Shown: positions 26,084-38,073 of the stretch, piece by piece
Position numbering within the stretch: the stretch's first letter is position 1
Layout of the letters: each line of letters begins with the position of its first letter
Source: Styela clava
Taxonomy: Eukaryota; Chordata; Ascidiacea; Stolidobranchia; Styelidae
Length of the DNA stretch: 64,000 nucleotides
Direction of reading: 5' to 3'
Assembly (NCBI RefSeq): GCF_964204865.1
Contig: NC_135255.1
Location: forward strand, 18,443,135-18,507,134
Position numbers and translations under genes: made by a program
Notes under the pieces: model-generated
Told to the model about the DNA's origin: nothing
Database searches by the model: none
What the model saw: only the letters and a program-made list of their open reading frames with translations

Positions 26084-27313
26084 GTTCCACGGTCATTGAT
26101 TAAGAACTTCCTCAGCTTTACAATCTATAGAAAGTAAAGCAATCACTCATTCACTAATAAAATAATTCGCAGTTAAAACAAGCTGCTATGCAGTTTAAGA
26201 TTCTTCTCAGCCCTTCTTGTTGATCTGGTATCAGATATAATGCAATAGCTTCTTTGGCTGCGCTAATGTATGATACATAAGCACGTGCTAACAGCAAACA
26301 CATATCTCCCGGAAGATTACCTATCTCAAAATAGTGTGGGGCGTGTATAGGTCATTTTATTGTAAATGTTTCAGCTGTAGATTATCTTCATAAACGTTAC
26401 TGCTGAGATAATACATTTTACTTGCACAAATGAGCTATAACTCACTGTATATTAATTTAGTGAGTGTGATAAGCTATCATTTGCTGCAGATAACTATGAT
26501 TATTTAGTCCCAGAAGGAAATTTATAATCAATTTATCAGAATTCATGTTAAAGAAATCGCCCACATTTTTTTACACGTCATCTGTACGAGAAAATATTTG
26601 CGACGTCTGTCTCTGTTTCCTATGGCATATGAAAATTGCCCCATACTGGATGTATTATTATTGAAACAACATCAAAATATACGCAATAGTGTCATAAAAC
26701 GCAGATGATCCCCGATTCAAGCATGGTGTTAGTTGTGATGCACTAATGTGGTTGATATCTTGCTATCAACTTGAATTCATATGGTTTTCACATAAGTATA
26801 ACATAATAATGAGGTTAACGACAATTTGAGCAAGAATCTCAAAGCTCCATCAAATACCAGGAAAAGCAACATCTAATAACCGTTTATTGAATTTAAATTT
26901 TATCTGACAGACGGCTACGACCCCTCACGTTTCAGTCACTTTCATTTTACGTGACGTAAAATGTTCGAAACGCAAAATAGATTCTGAAAATTTTACTCTC
27001 AATGCAAGAAGCTTTTCACTGTGACAACCTAAATACACTATTGGCATTAAACTATTAATTGTTTAACGACCTAAGTCCTAAATAAACGTTACTGCTAAGA
27101 TAATACACTTTATTTGTACCAATGAGCTATAGCTCAGTGGATATTATTATGTAGATAATGGTTATTTAGCCACAGGAGGAAATTACTCCCACGGTAATTC
27201 TACAGTTGGCCCACGTTTGTTTTCGTGAATCAACTCTTTTAGTATATTAATCAGATCATAAAAAATTATACAAACTAGAAATGCGCATGCAATACAAACT
27301 GCAAATTTTAAAT
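26084..27313. other. Intergenic with a local duplicated segment
   Basis: No gene seen. Bases 26390-26540 reappear at 27083-27190 ('aaacgttactgctgagataa' against '...gctaagataa'), and 26651-26740 reappear at 27728-27820 ('acatcaaaatatacgcaata'). This suggests an old local tandem duplication of about 0.7-1 kb. Confidence 0.55.
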
Positions 27314-27565
27314 TTATAGAATATTGTACGATGGACCCAAGGGGTTGCATGTGTGAGCAAAATGATGTTTACCATCAATTTGCGAGCTACAGTAGTATGA
27401 AATTGCCTGTGTCTTTTTTCCCAACGCTGACGAAAATTTCCCCCTACTAATACTATGATTGATAGACCAATAATTGCTTATATCTAATTCAATACAAGGC
27501 AATTCACCCACAACTTCTCTGATATGTCTCTCATCAAATACAAATGACTCGTGACAGCCTTCCAG
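27314..27565 (-). CDS. Possible terminal exon of an unknown protein
   Basis: An open stretch of 83 codons plus TAA after a possible acceptor (GTGCTAG). It reads LEGCHESFVFDERHIREVV and later ISYYCSSQIDGKHHF and AHTCNP, with four cysteines and a soluble composition, so it could be extracellular. I found no leader or upstream exon, and the acceptor lacks a good pyrimidine tract. It could be chance. Confidence 0.25.
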   Translation of the reverse strand: MEGCHESFVFDERHIREVVGELPCIELDISNYWSINHSISRGKFSSALGKKTQAISYYCSSQIDGKHHFAHTCNPLGPSYNIL

Positions 27566-28782
27566 CTAGCACGTTTATAATCAAATGTATATACGTATTC
27601 AACAACTTGTGGCCATCATATTGTGAGAATCCAGGCATTTAAACAATGCAATTTCGACTTATCTCGAAGTGATCAAACACATGCCATTCAACAAGTAATA
27701 TTTTGCAAGTTTATTAATCAACATTGCAGTATTGAAACGACATCAAAATATACGCAATAGTGTCATAAAAATAACGCAGATGATCCACGATTCAAGCATG
27801 ATATGTGTATGTCATGCACGAAGTGATTTTTTCACATCGTCCTGTTGACTCATATAATAAAGATTTACGAGTTTATGACAACCATGCATAGTCCCATACT
27901 TAGCCTGCTAATTCGAACCTACAAAATTGAAAACTAACATTTTGTAATTATACTTTGTATATCATTTAGGCCCTTCGGTGGCATTTGCCAACAGATATGT
28001 TTGACATGAATATGGTTTCACACATTTGATTTTGTTGTTAAGAATTATAAACAATATTTCCAAATCAATATTTTTCCAATCCAAATGCAGTATCGAGTGC
28101 GTTCGAGTCATATCCTAATCAGTACACAGCAGCAAAGAATCATTTCATTGTGCGTGTGAAACAAAATTACTTTACAAAGATAATAATAAACTAGCTAGAC
28201 AAACGATCGAAATCGTAATATTTGGGTATTTTCACTCTCAAAGAAAAAAAATATCGAATAGGCCGTACAAATTCTGTAAAATACCGATTCATTTCGCTGA
28301 GAAAATTTTCCAACTATATTGAATTGTGCCGATTACTTCCGATTGCTCAATTGTTTAAGCATTAGCCTGAATAACCTCGCGATGCTGGTATAGTCGAGGT
28401 CGATCATATTTCAACAATATCTTATGAAACCAATAGCTTCCGTGTATTTCATATTATAAATACATTAGGTTTTCAATTAACAACAATCTGTCTACACACT
28501 CAGGCCTATAGAAAAAAATTATATTATCTAATTTATGGGCATAGATTGACGACAACACACAAATATGATCTTTGTAAGCGTTGTGTGCCTGTCAGTTGCG
28601 CGTGAAGCTAGCTTGCTAAATGCATGAGTGAGGATTTCACGATCCAAACCTGTATTTTGTAATGCAATAAATATGGTTGGCATTTGACAACTGTTCCAGA
28701 CAAAGTTTCATCGTTTTGTTTCTTATATATTTGGCCCGGGGTTATTTTGAAAGATCTTGGTTATTGCACTTTTTTGAATGAC
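27566..28782. other. Intergenic, nothing recognised
   Basis: AT-rich region ending at the left border of the tandem array. Apart from the short duplicate at 27728-27820, no feature could be supported. Confidence 0.4.
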
Positions 28783-29563
28783 CCAGTGATATATCTACAA
28801 CCCTTATAAGGGGTGAACACCCCCTTGATTTTGAGTTGTGACACCTCACTTTATTCCCAGAATTCAACAAAATTGTGTTTAAATATCCAGAAAGTAGATT
28901 AGTTTGATCAGTCAAATACATAACATATTTTTACAATAGTTACAAATAGTTTTATCACTGATAGCAAGATTTCTACCACCCCCTAAATTTAGAATCCTCC
29001 CCCGCCCCGCCCCCCTAAAATAAAAAGCTGGGGAACCTATTAGAATGACAACTAGTAAACTACTCCATAAAGGGCTATAACTTCACCATCTGTCCGTGGA
29101 CAGGAATAGGTATGTCGACGTAAACAATTTTTTTTACAATAGTTTTGTGTTTTTCTCATTACATATTAGGAGTTTAGCGTTAGGAGTGTGAAACATATTT
29201 TCCGTTTTAAGCAAAGTGTTTGCTTATAGATAAGGGTTAAGGTTTAGCTCACAAGTCCTAATTGAATGTTGCTATTGTTTTCATTTTTAGAATTAAAATT
29301 AAGTAAGTTGTCGACCTGTTTTTTAGATTAGTCGTAAACTTTAGCAACCCATTTCTTTACAGAGTCTACCATAACCATTTCAAACTGTTTCTGTAAGGAC
29401 GTCGAGTACTTTCGCTACTGTTTCCACAATGCAAATCATCATTTTTCAACACATATAAGCGACTATGTCGGGTATATCCGTCTATTTCATGCTTGTAGAC
29501 TAGGTATTTCACTGATTGCAATAGACTTCAATTAAAGTTGTGGAGTTGTGAAGATTGAGAAAC

Positions 29564-30361
29564 CTGGCATATTATAGGTTTAAGGAAGTTAAGAGCGCGA
29601 AGTGTCTCCGCAAACACGTTATAGGCTTTTGTGCAGTCATTTCCCTCCAAGATCCAGTTTCTCGCCAGCCCCTTGCCATTACCAATTTGCGCAGGATACT
29701 TTGCACACAGATCAATTGTTTCAGTATCTTGCCCCAAACACCTGTTTGCCACTGTGACGAAAACAAATTACGATATGAATCAGCTATAAGCTGCCTTATC
29801 GCAGTTCAGGAAAGTAATATGAGTAAAAAATGAATACATTTATTATATTATAAACAAAATTGTTTATATATCACTTTTCATTACTATATTTTACCAGAAA
29901 ATAGTCACTATGATTAGATACTATACCACGTCGCTGGAACATGAAATGCTAGCCCATTTTATAGAACTGAGATAATAATTTAACACGCTTGAGTGTTCAA
30001 AATGAATATGAGGTAAAAAAGTACTGAGCCTCATTCATTAGGGTTCTGATATACAAATTGTGAAGATTTATTGGGGTCGCCTAACTTCTGCTGTACATGC
30101 GCACGTATGGCACTAGGCTTCGAAGGTATCGAAGTGAAATTTGTATGGCCTGAACTGTGGCCTTAAAATCGAGAGTAAATCGAGAGTACTAAATTTCTAA
30201 ACTTTTGAGGCACAATATTAGATTAAAACGTATACAAAAAGTACATATTACAGTATGTTTTAACATAACTTCTTTCAAATGAAGTATATTTTCTTCTTAA
30301 CTCGCGCAGTAATTATTAATGAAATTTATATATAAATCGCTGCAGATAGGTAATGATACGA

Positions 30362-30394
<33 letters not shown>

Positions 30395-30811
30395 CATCTA
30401 GGTTCCCTATATGGTGCGTAACTGCGCCGACCATTGGGTGTGGGTCGTCATATTTTCTAACGCCGAGCTAGATGTTCGTTCCATGTTTGAATTACATGTG
30501 TAGTTTGCTCGCATTTTGATAATACTGTTGTAATATCTGACATAGTTTGTAGACTCTGCTCAGCCTTAAAATATTCATGCTCATTAGAACAAACATTTGC
30601 TCAGTGTAACATTTTCTTGGAGGAAATACTGCTCGTCACCCACGTTATCCGATACAACAAAAATTTAAACGGCCATTATTCACGCCACTAAATTTGGCAC
30701 AATTCAGCAGGACAGGGACATGATCTTTAGCTAATTCCTTACACAAAGGTTGCCCTTTCCAACGATTAGAAAAAAGGAAGCCTTACCTATCAATAAAAGT
30801 ATGAAAAACAT
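29564..30811 (-). CDS. Gene 8, unit 1: leader plus D1 only, possibly secreted
   Basis: Exon 1 30811..30787 (MFFILLLI) is joined in phase 1 to exon 2 29751..29564 (VANRCLGQDTETIDLC, later NWILEGNDC, ending KPIICQ). Leader exon length (25 nt) and phase equal those of gene 7, and Trp-x6-Cys is kept, so this is a divergent family member. The D1 exon is 10 nt shorter than gene 7 from the aligned start, which moves its end to phase 0. No D2, TM or tail exon was found on the minus strand below it. If the donor (CCAG|GTTTCT) is not used, the frame stops at 29528, giving an 82-aa protein with a signal peptide and one D1 domain. It is either a soluble decoy-like form or a gene fragment. Confidence 0.55.
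30362..30389. repeat. (TA)n microsatellite in unit 1
   Basis: About 14 TA repeats. The same length is found in units 2 (about 36117-36144) and 3 (about 41872-41899). Confidence 0.9.
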
Positions 30812-30944
30812 TTTATCGATTCCTTGAAATATCCCGATGCAAAAGTAAGATACTTGACCCTTTAGACCACACAGTGTCTAATGACAAACAATTTCATGTA
30901 TATACGCCAAGCTGTCCACATGAAAGTATAAATGAATCATTTCC

Positions 30945-31160
30945 CGTAGTGCGTGTACCAGGTTAGGGTTAGGCCATGATTTTATTCCGATTTTCTTTAT
31001 TTTAGTTCCCTATTTTAGTTTCGATTTCGAGGACTGTAGTGTTAGCCAAGTGATATACCCTCTGCCCATAGTGTTCCGTCCCCATGCACAACTTGATGTA
31101 AAGTAGGCGAACAAAATTGGTTACCTCCCTATTGGTACACATACTTCTGGAGCGCCCCAT
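30945..31160. mobile_element. Palindromic MITE relative in unit 1
   Basis: Contains 'tgtaccaggttagggttagg' and the shared interior 'ttttattccgattttc', ending near 'ggtacacatacttctggagc'. It also occurs at +5755 and +11510. A diverged copy is at 47900-48115. Confidence 0.6.
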
Positions 31161-32004
31161 ATTTAGCGTTTGTTTGCAAGGAAATGTACAAATGACTACT
31201 AATACAACCTCCTACAGTATTTATTTTTGCTTCGTCAAAATTAAAATATCTGCGAGGGTTACCTTACAAGCTAGCTGTTTGATTTTATTTATACTAACGC
31301 CGCCTCCTTTCATAAAAGAGAACACGGCACATTGTATGCACGTCCATATTTATTGTTTGACTACTGTATTTATTTATTGTCATTCTCTATTCAAACTGGC
31401 AATACGAAAAATATGTCGTTTGGCACATTATTGAGTTGTCATAATGATTTTTCTCATTTTTGAAATAAAAATATGTCCTATGCTATTCCAATACCCTTTC
31501 TTCTGTGCTATTAAAATGGAGATAACACTGGTTTCGCCTACCAACTACTGCTGTGGGCTATAGACATAAGAAAGTTGCTATGCAATACATGGAACAATGC
31601 AAGTCATTGACAGTTTATGTGGATCTATAGAAAAGCTATTGACACAAAGTCTTGCCTTATTATGGAGTTCGGATGTTTCAAACAATGAATCGCGCTCAAC
31701 CTCCACCGTTTTCTTTCATATACACTCGTGTTGATTTACTGTTTATAAATATTGCGTGGCTGCGCATTGTAAGTAGTAAATACTTACCTGAGTGCATTAC
31801 CTAAAAACATTATAAAAAATCATGTATCAATACTGGTATGCAAAGACTCAATGAAACTTCGCCGCCCATATTTAAGAATAAAAGGTTACATTTTTGTAGG
31901 GCAATGCTTGGTTTTATCGTAACTAGTTATATATCAACCTGGTAGCGTGATTAAAATGTGACCAGAACCCTTATTAAACTTTCTAAGCTTTGAAATCGCT
32001 GGTA

Positions 32005-32318
32005 CAGTGGTTCCCTAACTTTTTATGGCTCGTGGACCCCTTCGTGGCTTTTAGCACTCATAGGTCCCTTCCTAATCATTCCCGTGGTATTTATAGTGGT
32101 ATTGTAATTGGTAGATTCCAAATCCCATAATGTACAAACAATTAATGCTCAACAAAGTGAAAACATCCTTTGAAATACCCTTATCAAGCAATGAAACTAA
32201 GAAGAACGGTGTGTTTTCTTGTAAAGTGAAAAGCAAAATCAGTTCTACGCCTAGCACTGTGCCCCTTCCCATATACTGTTCTGTGGGTCACTTGAGAAGC
32301 CATGGTTGGGAACCACTG
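32005..32318. mobile_element. hAT MITE in unit 1
   Basis: Ends are CAGTGGTTCCCTAAC and GGTTGGGAACCACTG. The flanks CGCTGGTA and CGCTAGTA differ at one base. Confidence 0.8.
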
Positions 32319-32879
32319 CGCTAGTATGACCCCATATAGTATGGCATGACGTATTGATATGATACTGATTTGAAACACTTATCCGAATTCATCAGAAAAA
32401 TATATTCTTTCAAATAGAAGATCTGTTCATCTAAAAATTCAATTTACTTTGCTTTTACATTATTTATTATTAATGTACCTTCTGTTCAGAAAACATACAT
32501 AATCCGGCGTGATTCAAAAATTTCGTTTTCGACTCTTAACTAACAAAAAAAGAAGGTGGCAAAACCATCGGAGTCTGAAAGACTCAAAATGTATAACACC
32601 AATATATTGACTTCTCCTGGCTTGAGTCAAATTAAGAACTCATGTGCTGGTGTAGAAATGAAGATACTGCCAGGAAGCAAGGTCTGATGACGTAGAATGC
32701 GCAGCAGGGATGATAAAGATAAATGTTGTTATTACTGCAACTAACATCTCGGGGGTGACTGAAAATGGTCCAAACTAAGGGTTCTACTATCGGCACGTCA
32801 GTAAAGGACACTCCAACGTTCAAGTCACGGTATTTTGACACTAGAACAGGGACTACTACATAAGTATATATTAGAGCTA

Positions 32880-33810
32880 TAATCAAGGAAGATCATAAAA
32901 ATAGACATTTCGATTTAAAAAGTTCTACCCCAATTTGGTATGGAAGATAAGAGAAGGGCAGTAATTTTTGTTCTCTTTCGTTCGCCTATAGTTGTAGAAA
33001 ATGTACAATGCTCACCCAATAGAATGTGAACAATAAATTATTGAGAAATAATATGATGAGAGAATTGAAATGTGACGTCATGTTTCTAACTGTGACGTAA
33101 GTATATTGGGTTTCTCGTTTTGTTGCGAAAAATAATAATCTTGCTTATTTCCTAAATATATCGTTATGTTATATGCCTCATTCATCACCTCCGAAAACCA
33201 TCCATCTTGACAATTTCTCAGAAACGACTGGTATTGTTCAGCGACATACTTTAACAATGAACTAGTACACTGATTTACAACCTATGTTCCGGAAACTACG
33301 TAAAGGCAAGCTTCCTCGACAAACCTGCTTGGAATGCAAGATAGTTTATTCAAATATTTGTAAGGACTTTTGAATGAGAGATTCAACATTGCGATAAGTT
33401 GCTAAATGAGGTTGAATACGCGTATTCGAATAAGACATCCTTACCTCAGTAAATCCAATACAGTGCTTAACATACGCAAAGAAAAATATATTTTGCTTAC
33501 CAAACAGAACTCTGAAAATAAACCTATTTTAACTAACATAAGAAACAGTCCATATTGAGTCAAAAAGTTCAAGGTTAGTTTTAAATATACAACAAACCGT
33601 ATTAAAGGAATTGCAGATACGTTGCATGAGAACTAGTAACTGAAGTCGATATCCTTGCATCGGTTGATGGTTTTGCCCGATACAGATATATATTATGAAG
33701 CGTGCCAATAACAGTCGATATAATTTCATACATATTCCTTCTATGTTTCAACGTAAGTTGAAAACGAACTGCTTCGAATTCTGGTCGGGGAAATCACATT
33801 ACAAATTATA
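32880..33810 (-). pseudogene. Truncated receptor gene relic: 3' flank and last four codons (unit 1)
   Basis: Minus-strand 3' flank closely related to 1-1196 and 48800-50333. At 33810..33799 it reaches TATAATTTGTAA (Y-N-L-stop), the end of the tail exon, and then breaks off into unrelated sequence. The gene body is gone. Repeated at 38635-39565, 44390-45320 and (from 46223) 46223-47080. Confidence 0.7.
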
Positions 33811-34476
33811 GATATATCGCAAAACATAACATGAATTATGGCCATATTTTGAGCTATCTAGTCAAGTACAAATATAACAGGCCTGATTAAGATCGAGAGT
33901 ACTAAACTTTTAAGGGCACAATATTACATGCGTTAATACGTATACAAAAAATACATATTATAGTATGATTTAACATTACTTCTTTCAACCTAAATATATT
34001 TCTTTTTAAACTCGCGCGGTAATTTTAAAGGACTTTTATATAAAATTTCTGCATATATATAAGATATATATATCGGGTGTGTAACTGCGTCGACCATTTG
34101 CGCAGTAAAATCTCATTCTCACGCACACAAAGTGTGGGTCCTCATATTTTCTAACGCCGAGATAGATGTTCGTTCCATGTTCAAGTTACATGTGTACTTT
34201 GCTCGCATTCTGATAATACTGTTGTAATATTTGACATAGTTTGTAGACTCTGCTCAGTCTTAAAATATCCATGCTCACTAGAACAACTTTTGCCCACTGT
34301 AACATTTTTTTAGACGAAACACTGCGCGTCACGCAAGTTATCCGATACAACAAAAATTTATACGGCCATTAGTCACGCCACTAAATTTGACACAATTCAG
34401 CAGGTCAGGAATATGATAATCAGCTAATCCTCTACAAAAGGTTGCCCTTTCCAACGAATAAATAACAGAACCTTAC

Positions 34477-34501
34477 CTATCAATAAAAATATTGAGAAAA
34501 T
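34477..34501 (-). pseudogene. Dead second leader exon (unit 1)
   Basis: Aligned base for base with the gene 8 leader (30787-30811), including the GTAAGG donor, but ATG is changed to ATT. Also at 40232-40256, 45987-46011 and 47747-47771. Confidence 0.7.
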
Positions 34502-35318
34502 TTTATCTATTTCTCGAAATATTCCGATGCAAAGATACCAGTGATATATCTACAACCCTTATAAGGGGTGAACACCCCCTTGATTTTGAGTTGTGACACC
34601 TCACTTTATTCCCAGAATTCAACAAAATTGTGTTTAAATATCCAGAAAGTAGATTAGTTTGATCAGTCAAATACATAACATATTTTTACAATAGTTACAA
34701 ATAGTTTTATCACTGATAGCAAGATTTCTACCACCCCCTAAATTTAGAATCCTCCCCCGCCCCGCCCCCCTAAAATAAAAAGCTGGGGAACCTATTAGAA
34801 TGACAACTAGTAAACTACTCCATAAAGGGCTATAACTTCACCATCTGTCCGTGGACAGGAATAGGTATGTCGACGTAAACAATTTTTTTTACAATAGTTT
34901 TGTGTTTTTCTCATTACATATTAGGAGTTTAGCGTTAGGAGTGTGAAACATATTTTCCGTTTTAAGCAAAGTGTTTGCTTATAGATAAGGGTTAAGGTTT
35001 AGCTCACAAGTCCTAATTGAATGTTGCTATTGTTTTCATTTTTAGAATTAAAATTAAGTAAGTTGTCGACCTGTTTTTTAGATTAGTCGTAAACTTTAGC
35101 AACCCATTTCTTTACAGAGTCTACCATAACCATTTCAAACTGTTTCTGTAAGGACGTCGAGTACTTTCGCTACTGTTTCCACAATGCAAATCATCATTTT
35201 TCAACACATATAAGCGACTATGTCGGGTATATCCGTCTATTTCATGCTTGTAGACTAGGTATTTCACTGATTGCAATAGACTTCAATTAAAGTTGTGGAG
35301 TTGTGAAGATTGAGAAAC

Positions 35319-36116
35319 CTGGCATATTATAGGTTTAAGGAAGTTAAGAGCGCGAAGTGTCTCCGCAAACACGTTATAGGCTTTTGTGCAGTCATTTCCC
35401 TCCAAGATCCAGTTTCTCGCCAGCCCCTTGCCATTACCAATTTGCGCAGGATACTTTGCACACAGATCAATTGTTTCAGTATCTTGCCCCAAACACCTGT
35501 TTGCCACTGTGACGAAAACAAATTACGATATGAATCAGCTATAAGCTGCCTTATCGCAGTTCAGGAAAGTAATATGAGTAAAAAATGAATACATTTATTA
35601 TATTATAAACAAAATTGTTTATATATCACTTTTCATTACTATATTTTACCAGAAAATAGTCACTATGATTAGATACTATACCACGTCGCTGGAACATGAA
35701 ATGCTAGCCCATTTTATAGAACTGAGATAATAATTTAACACGCTTGAGTGTTCAAAATGAATATGAGGTAAAAAAGTACTGAGCCTCATTCATTAGGGTT
35801 CTGATATACAAATTGTGAAGATTTATTGGGGTCGCCTAACTTCTGCTGTACATGCGCACGTATGGCACTAGGCTTCGAAGGTATCGAAGTGAAATTTGTA
35901 TGGCCTGAACTGTGGCCTTAAAATCGAGAGTAAATCGAGAGTACTAAATTTCTAAACTTTTGAGGCACAATATTAGATTAAAACGTATACAAAAAGTACA
36001 TATTACAGTATGTTTTAACATAACTTCTTTCAAATGAAGTATATTTTCTTCTTAACTCGCGCAGTAATTATTAATGAAATTTATATATAAATCGCTGCAG
36101 ATAGGTAATGATACGA

Positions 36117-36149
<33 letters not shown>

Positions 36150-36566
36150 CATCTAGGTTCCCTATATGGTGCGTAACTGCGCCGACCATTGGGTGTGGGT
36201 CGTCATATTTTCTAACGCCGAGCTAGATGTTCGTTCCATGTTTGAATTACATGTGTAGTTTGCTCGCATTTTGATAATACTGTTGTAATATCTGACATAG
36301 TTTGTAGACTCTGCTCAGCCTTAAAATATTCATGCTCATTAGAACAAACATTTGCTCAGTGTAACATTTTCTTGGAGGAAATACTGCTCGTCACCCACGT
36401 TATCCGATACAACAAAAATTTAAACGGCCATTATTCACGCCACTAAATTTGGCACAATTCAGCAGGACAGGGACATGATCTTTAGCTAATTCCTTACACA
36501 AAGGTTGCCCTTTCCAACGATTAGAAAAAAGGAAGCCTTACCTATCAATAAAAGTATGAAAAACAT
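35319..36566 (-). CDS. Gene 8, unit 2: leader plus D1 only
   Basis: Exons 36566..36542 and 35506..35319. Translation is identical to unit 1; see 29564-30811. Read-through stop at 35283. Confidence 0.55.
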
Positions 36567-37759
36567 TTTATCGATTCCTTGAAATATCCCGATGCAAAAG
36601 TAAGATACTTGACCCTTTAGACCACACAGTGTCTAATGACAAACAATTTCATGTATATACGCCAAGCTGTCCACATGAAAGTATAAATGAATCATTTCCC
36701 GTAGTGCGTGTACCAGGTTAGGGTTAGGCCATGATTTTATTCCGATTTTCTTTATTTTAGTTCCCTATTTTAGTTTCGATTTCGAGGACTGTAGTGTTAG
36801 CCAAGTGATATACCCTCTGCCCATAGTGTTCCGTCCCCATGCACAACTTGATGTAAAGTAGGCGAACAAAATTGGTTACCTCCCTATTGGTACACATACT
36901 TCTGGAGCGCCCCATATTTAGCGTTTGTTTGCAAGGAAATGTACAAATGACTACTAATACAACCTCCTACAGTATTTATTTTTGCTTCGTCAAAATTAAA
37001 ATATCTGCGAGGGTTACCTTACAAGCTAGCTGTTTGATTTTATTTATACTAACGCCGCCTCCTTTCATAAAAGAGAACACGGCACATTGTATGCACGTCC
37101 ATATTTATTGTTTGACTACTGTATTTATTTATTGTCATTCTCTATTCAAACTGGCAATACGAAAAATATGTCGTTTGGCACATTATTGAGTTGTCATAAT
37201 GATTTTTCTCATTTTTGAAATAAAAATATGTCCTATGCTATTCCAATACCCTTTCTTCTGTGCTATTAAAATGGAGATAACACTGGTTTCGCCTACCAAC
37301 TACTGCTGTGGGCTATAGACATAAGAAAGTTGCTATGCAATACATGGAACAATGCAAGTCATTGACAGTTTATGTGGATCTATAGAAAAGCTATTGACAC
37401 AAAGTCTTGCCTTATTATGGAGTTCGGATGTTTCAAACAATGAATCGCGCTCAACCTCCACCGTTTTCTTTCATATACACTCGTGTTGATTTACTGTTTA
37501 TAAATATTGCGTGGCTGCGCATTGTAAGTAGTAAATACTTACCTGAGTGCATTACCTAAAAACATTATAAAAAATCATGTATCAATACTGGTATGCAAAG
37601 ACTCAATGAAACTTCGCCGCCCATATTTAAGAATAAAAGGTTACATTTTTGTAGGGCAATGCTTGGTTTTATCGTAACTAGTTATATATCAACCTGGTAG
37701 CGTGATTAAAATGTGACCAGAACCCTTATTAAACTTTCTAAGCTTTGAAATCGCTGGTA

Positions 37760-38073
37760 CAGTGGTTCCCTAACTTTTTATGGCTCGTGGACCCCTTCGT
37801 GGCTTTTAGCACTCATAGGTCCCTTCCTAATCATTCCCGTGGTATTTATAGTGGTATTGTAATTGGTAGATTCCAAATCCCATAATGTACAAACAATTAA
37901 TGCTCAACAAAGTGAAAACATCCTTTGAAATACCCTTATCAAGCAATGAAACTAAGAAGAACGGTGTGTTTTCTTGTAAAGTGAAAAGCAAAATCAGTTC
38001 TACGCCTAGCACTGTGCCCCTTCCCATATACTGTTCTGTGGGTCACTTGAGAAGCCATGGTTGGGAACCACTG
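37760..38073. mobile_element. hAT MITE in unit 2
   Basis: Same element and site as 32005-32318. Confidence 0.8.

Larger units (their letters stand above)
28783..34537. repeat. Tandem unit 1 (5,755 bp)
   Basis: First of three units with period 5,755 bp. The left border is at 'ccagtgatatatc'. All reading frames and landmarks recur at exactly +5755 and +11510. It holds gene 8 (29564-30811), a (TA)n run, a palindromic MITE (about 30945-31160), a hAT MITE (32005-32318), a truncated receptor 3' flank (32880-33810) and a dead second leader (34477-34501). The segment at about 33885-34537 is itself a diverged copy of 30170-30850, so an older duplication sits inside the unit. Confidence 0.95.

Noticed and set aside
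29555-29833. 92-residue plus-strand frame repeated in every tandem unit
   Set aside because: It is antisense to the gene 8 D1 exon; the minus strand carries the leader, splice site and Trp-x6-Cys signature.
30955-30985. Telomere-like TTAGGGTTAGG
   Set aside because: Only one and a half units, and it is a fixed part of the palindromic MITE seen at several sites.
31117-31434. 105-residue plus-strand frame in each unit
   Set aside because: No ATG-based leader or domain, low-complexity composition, overlaps the MITE end, and not open in the diverged copy near 48.1 kb.
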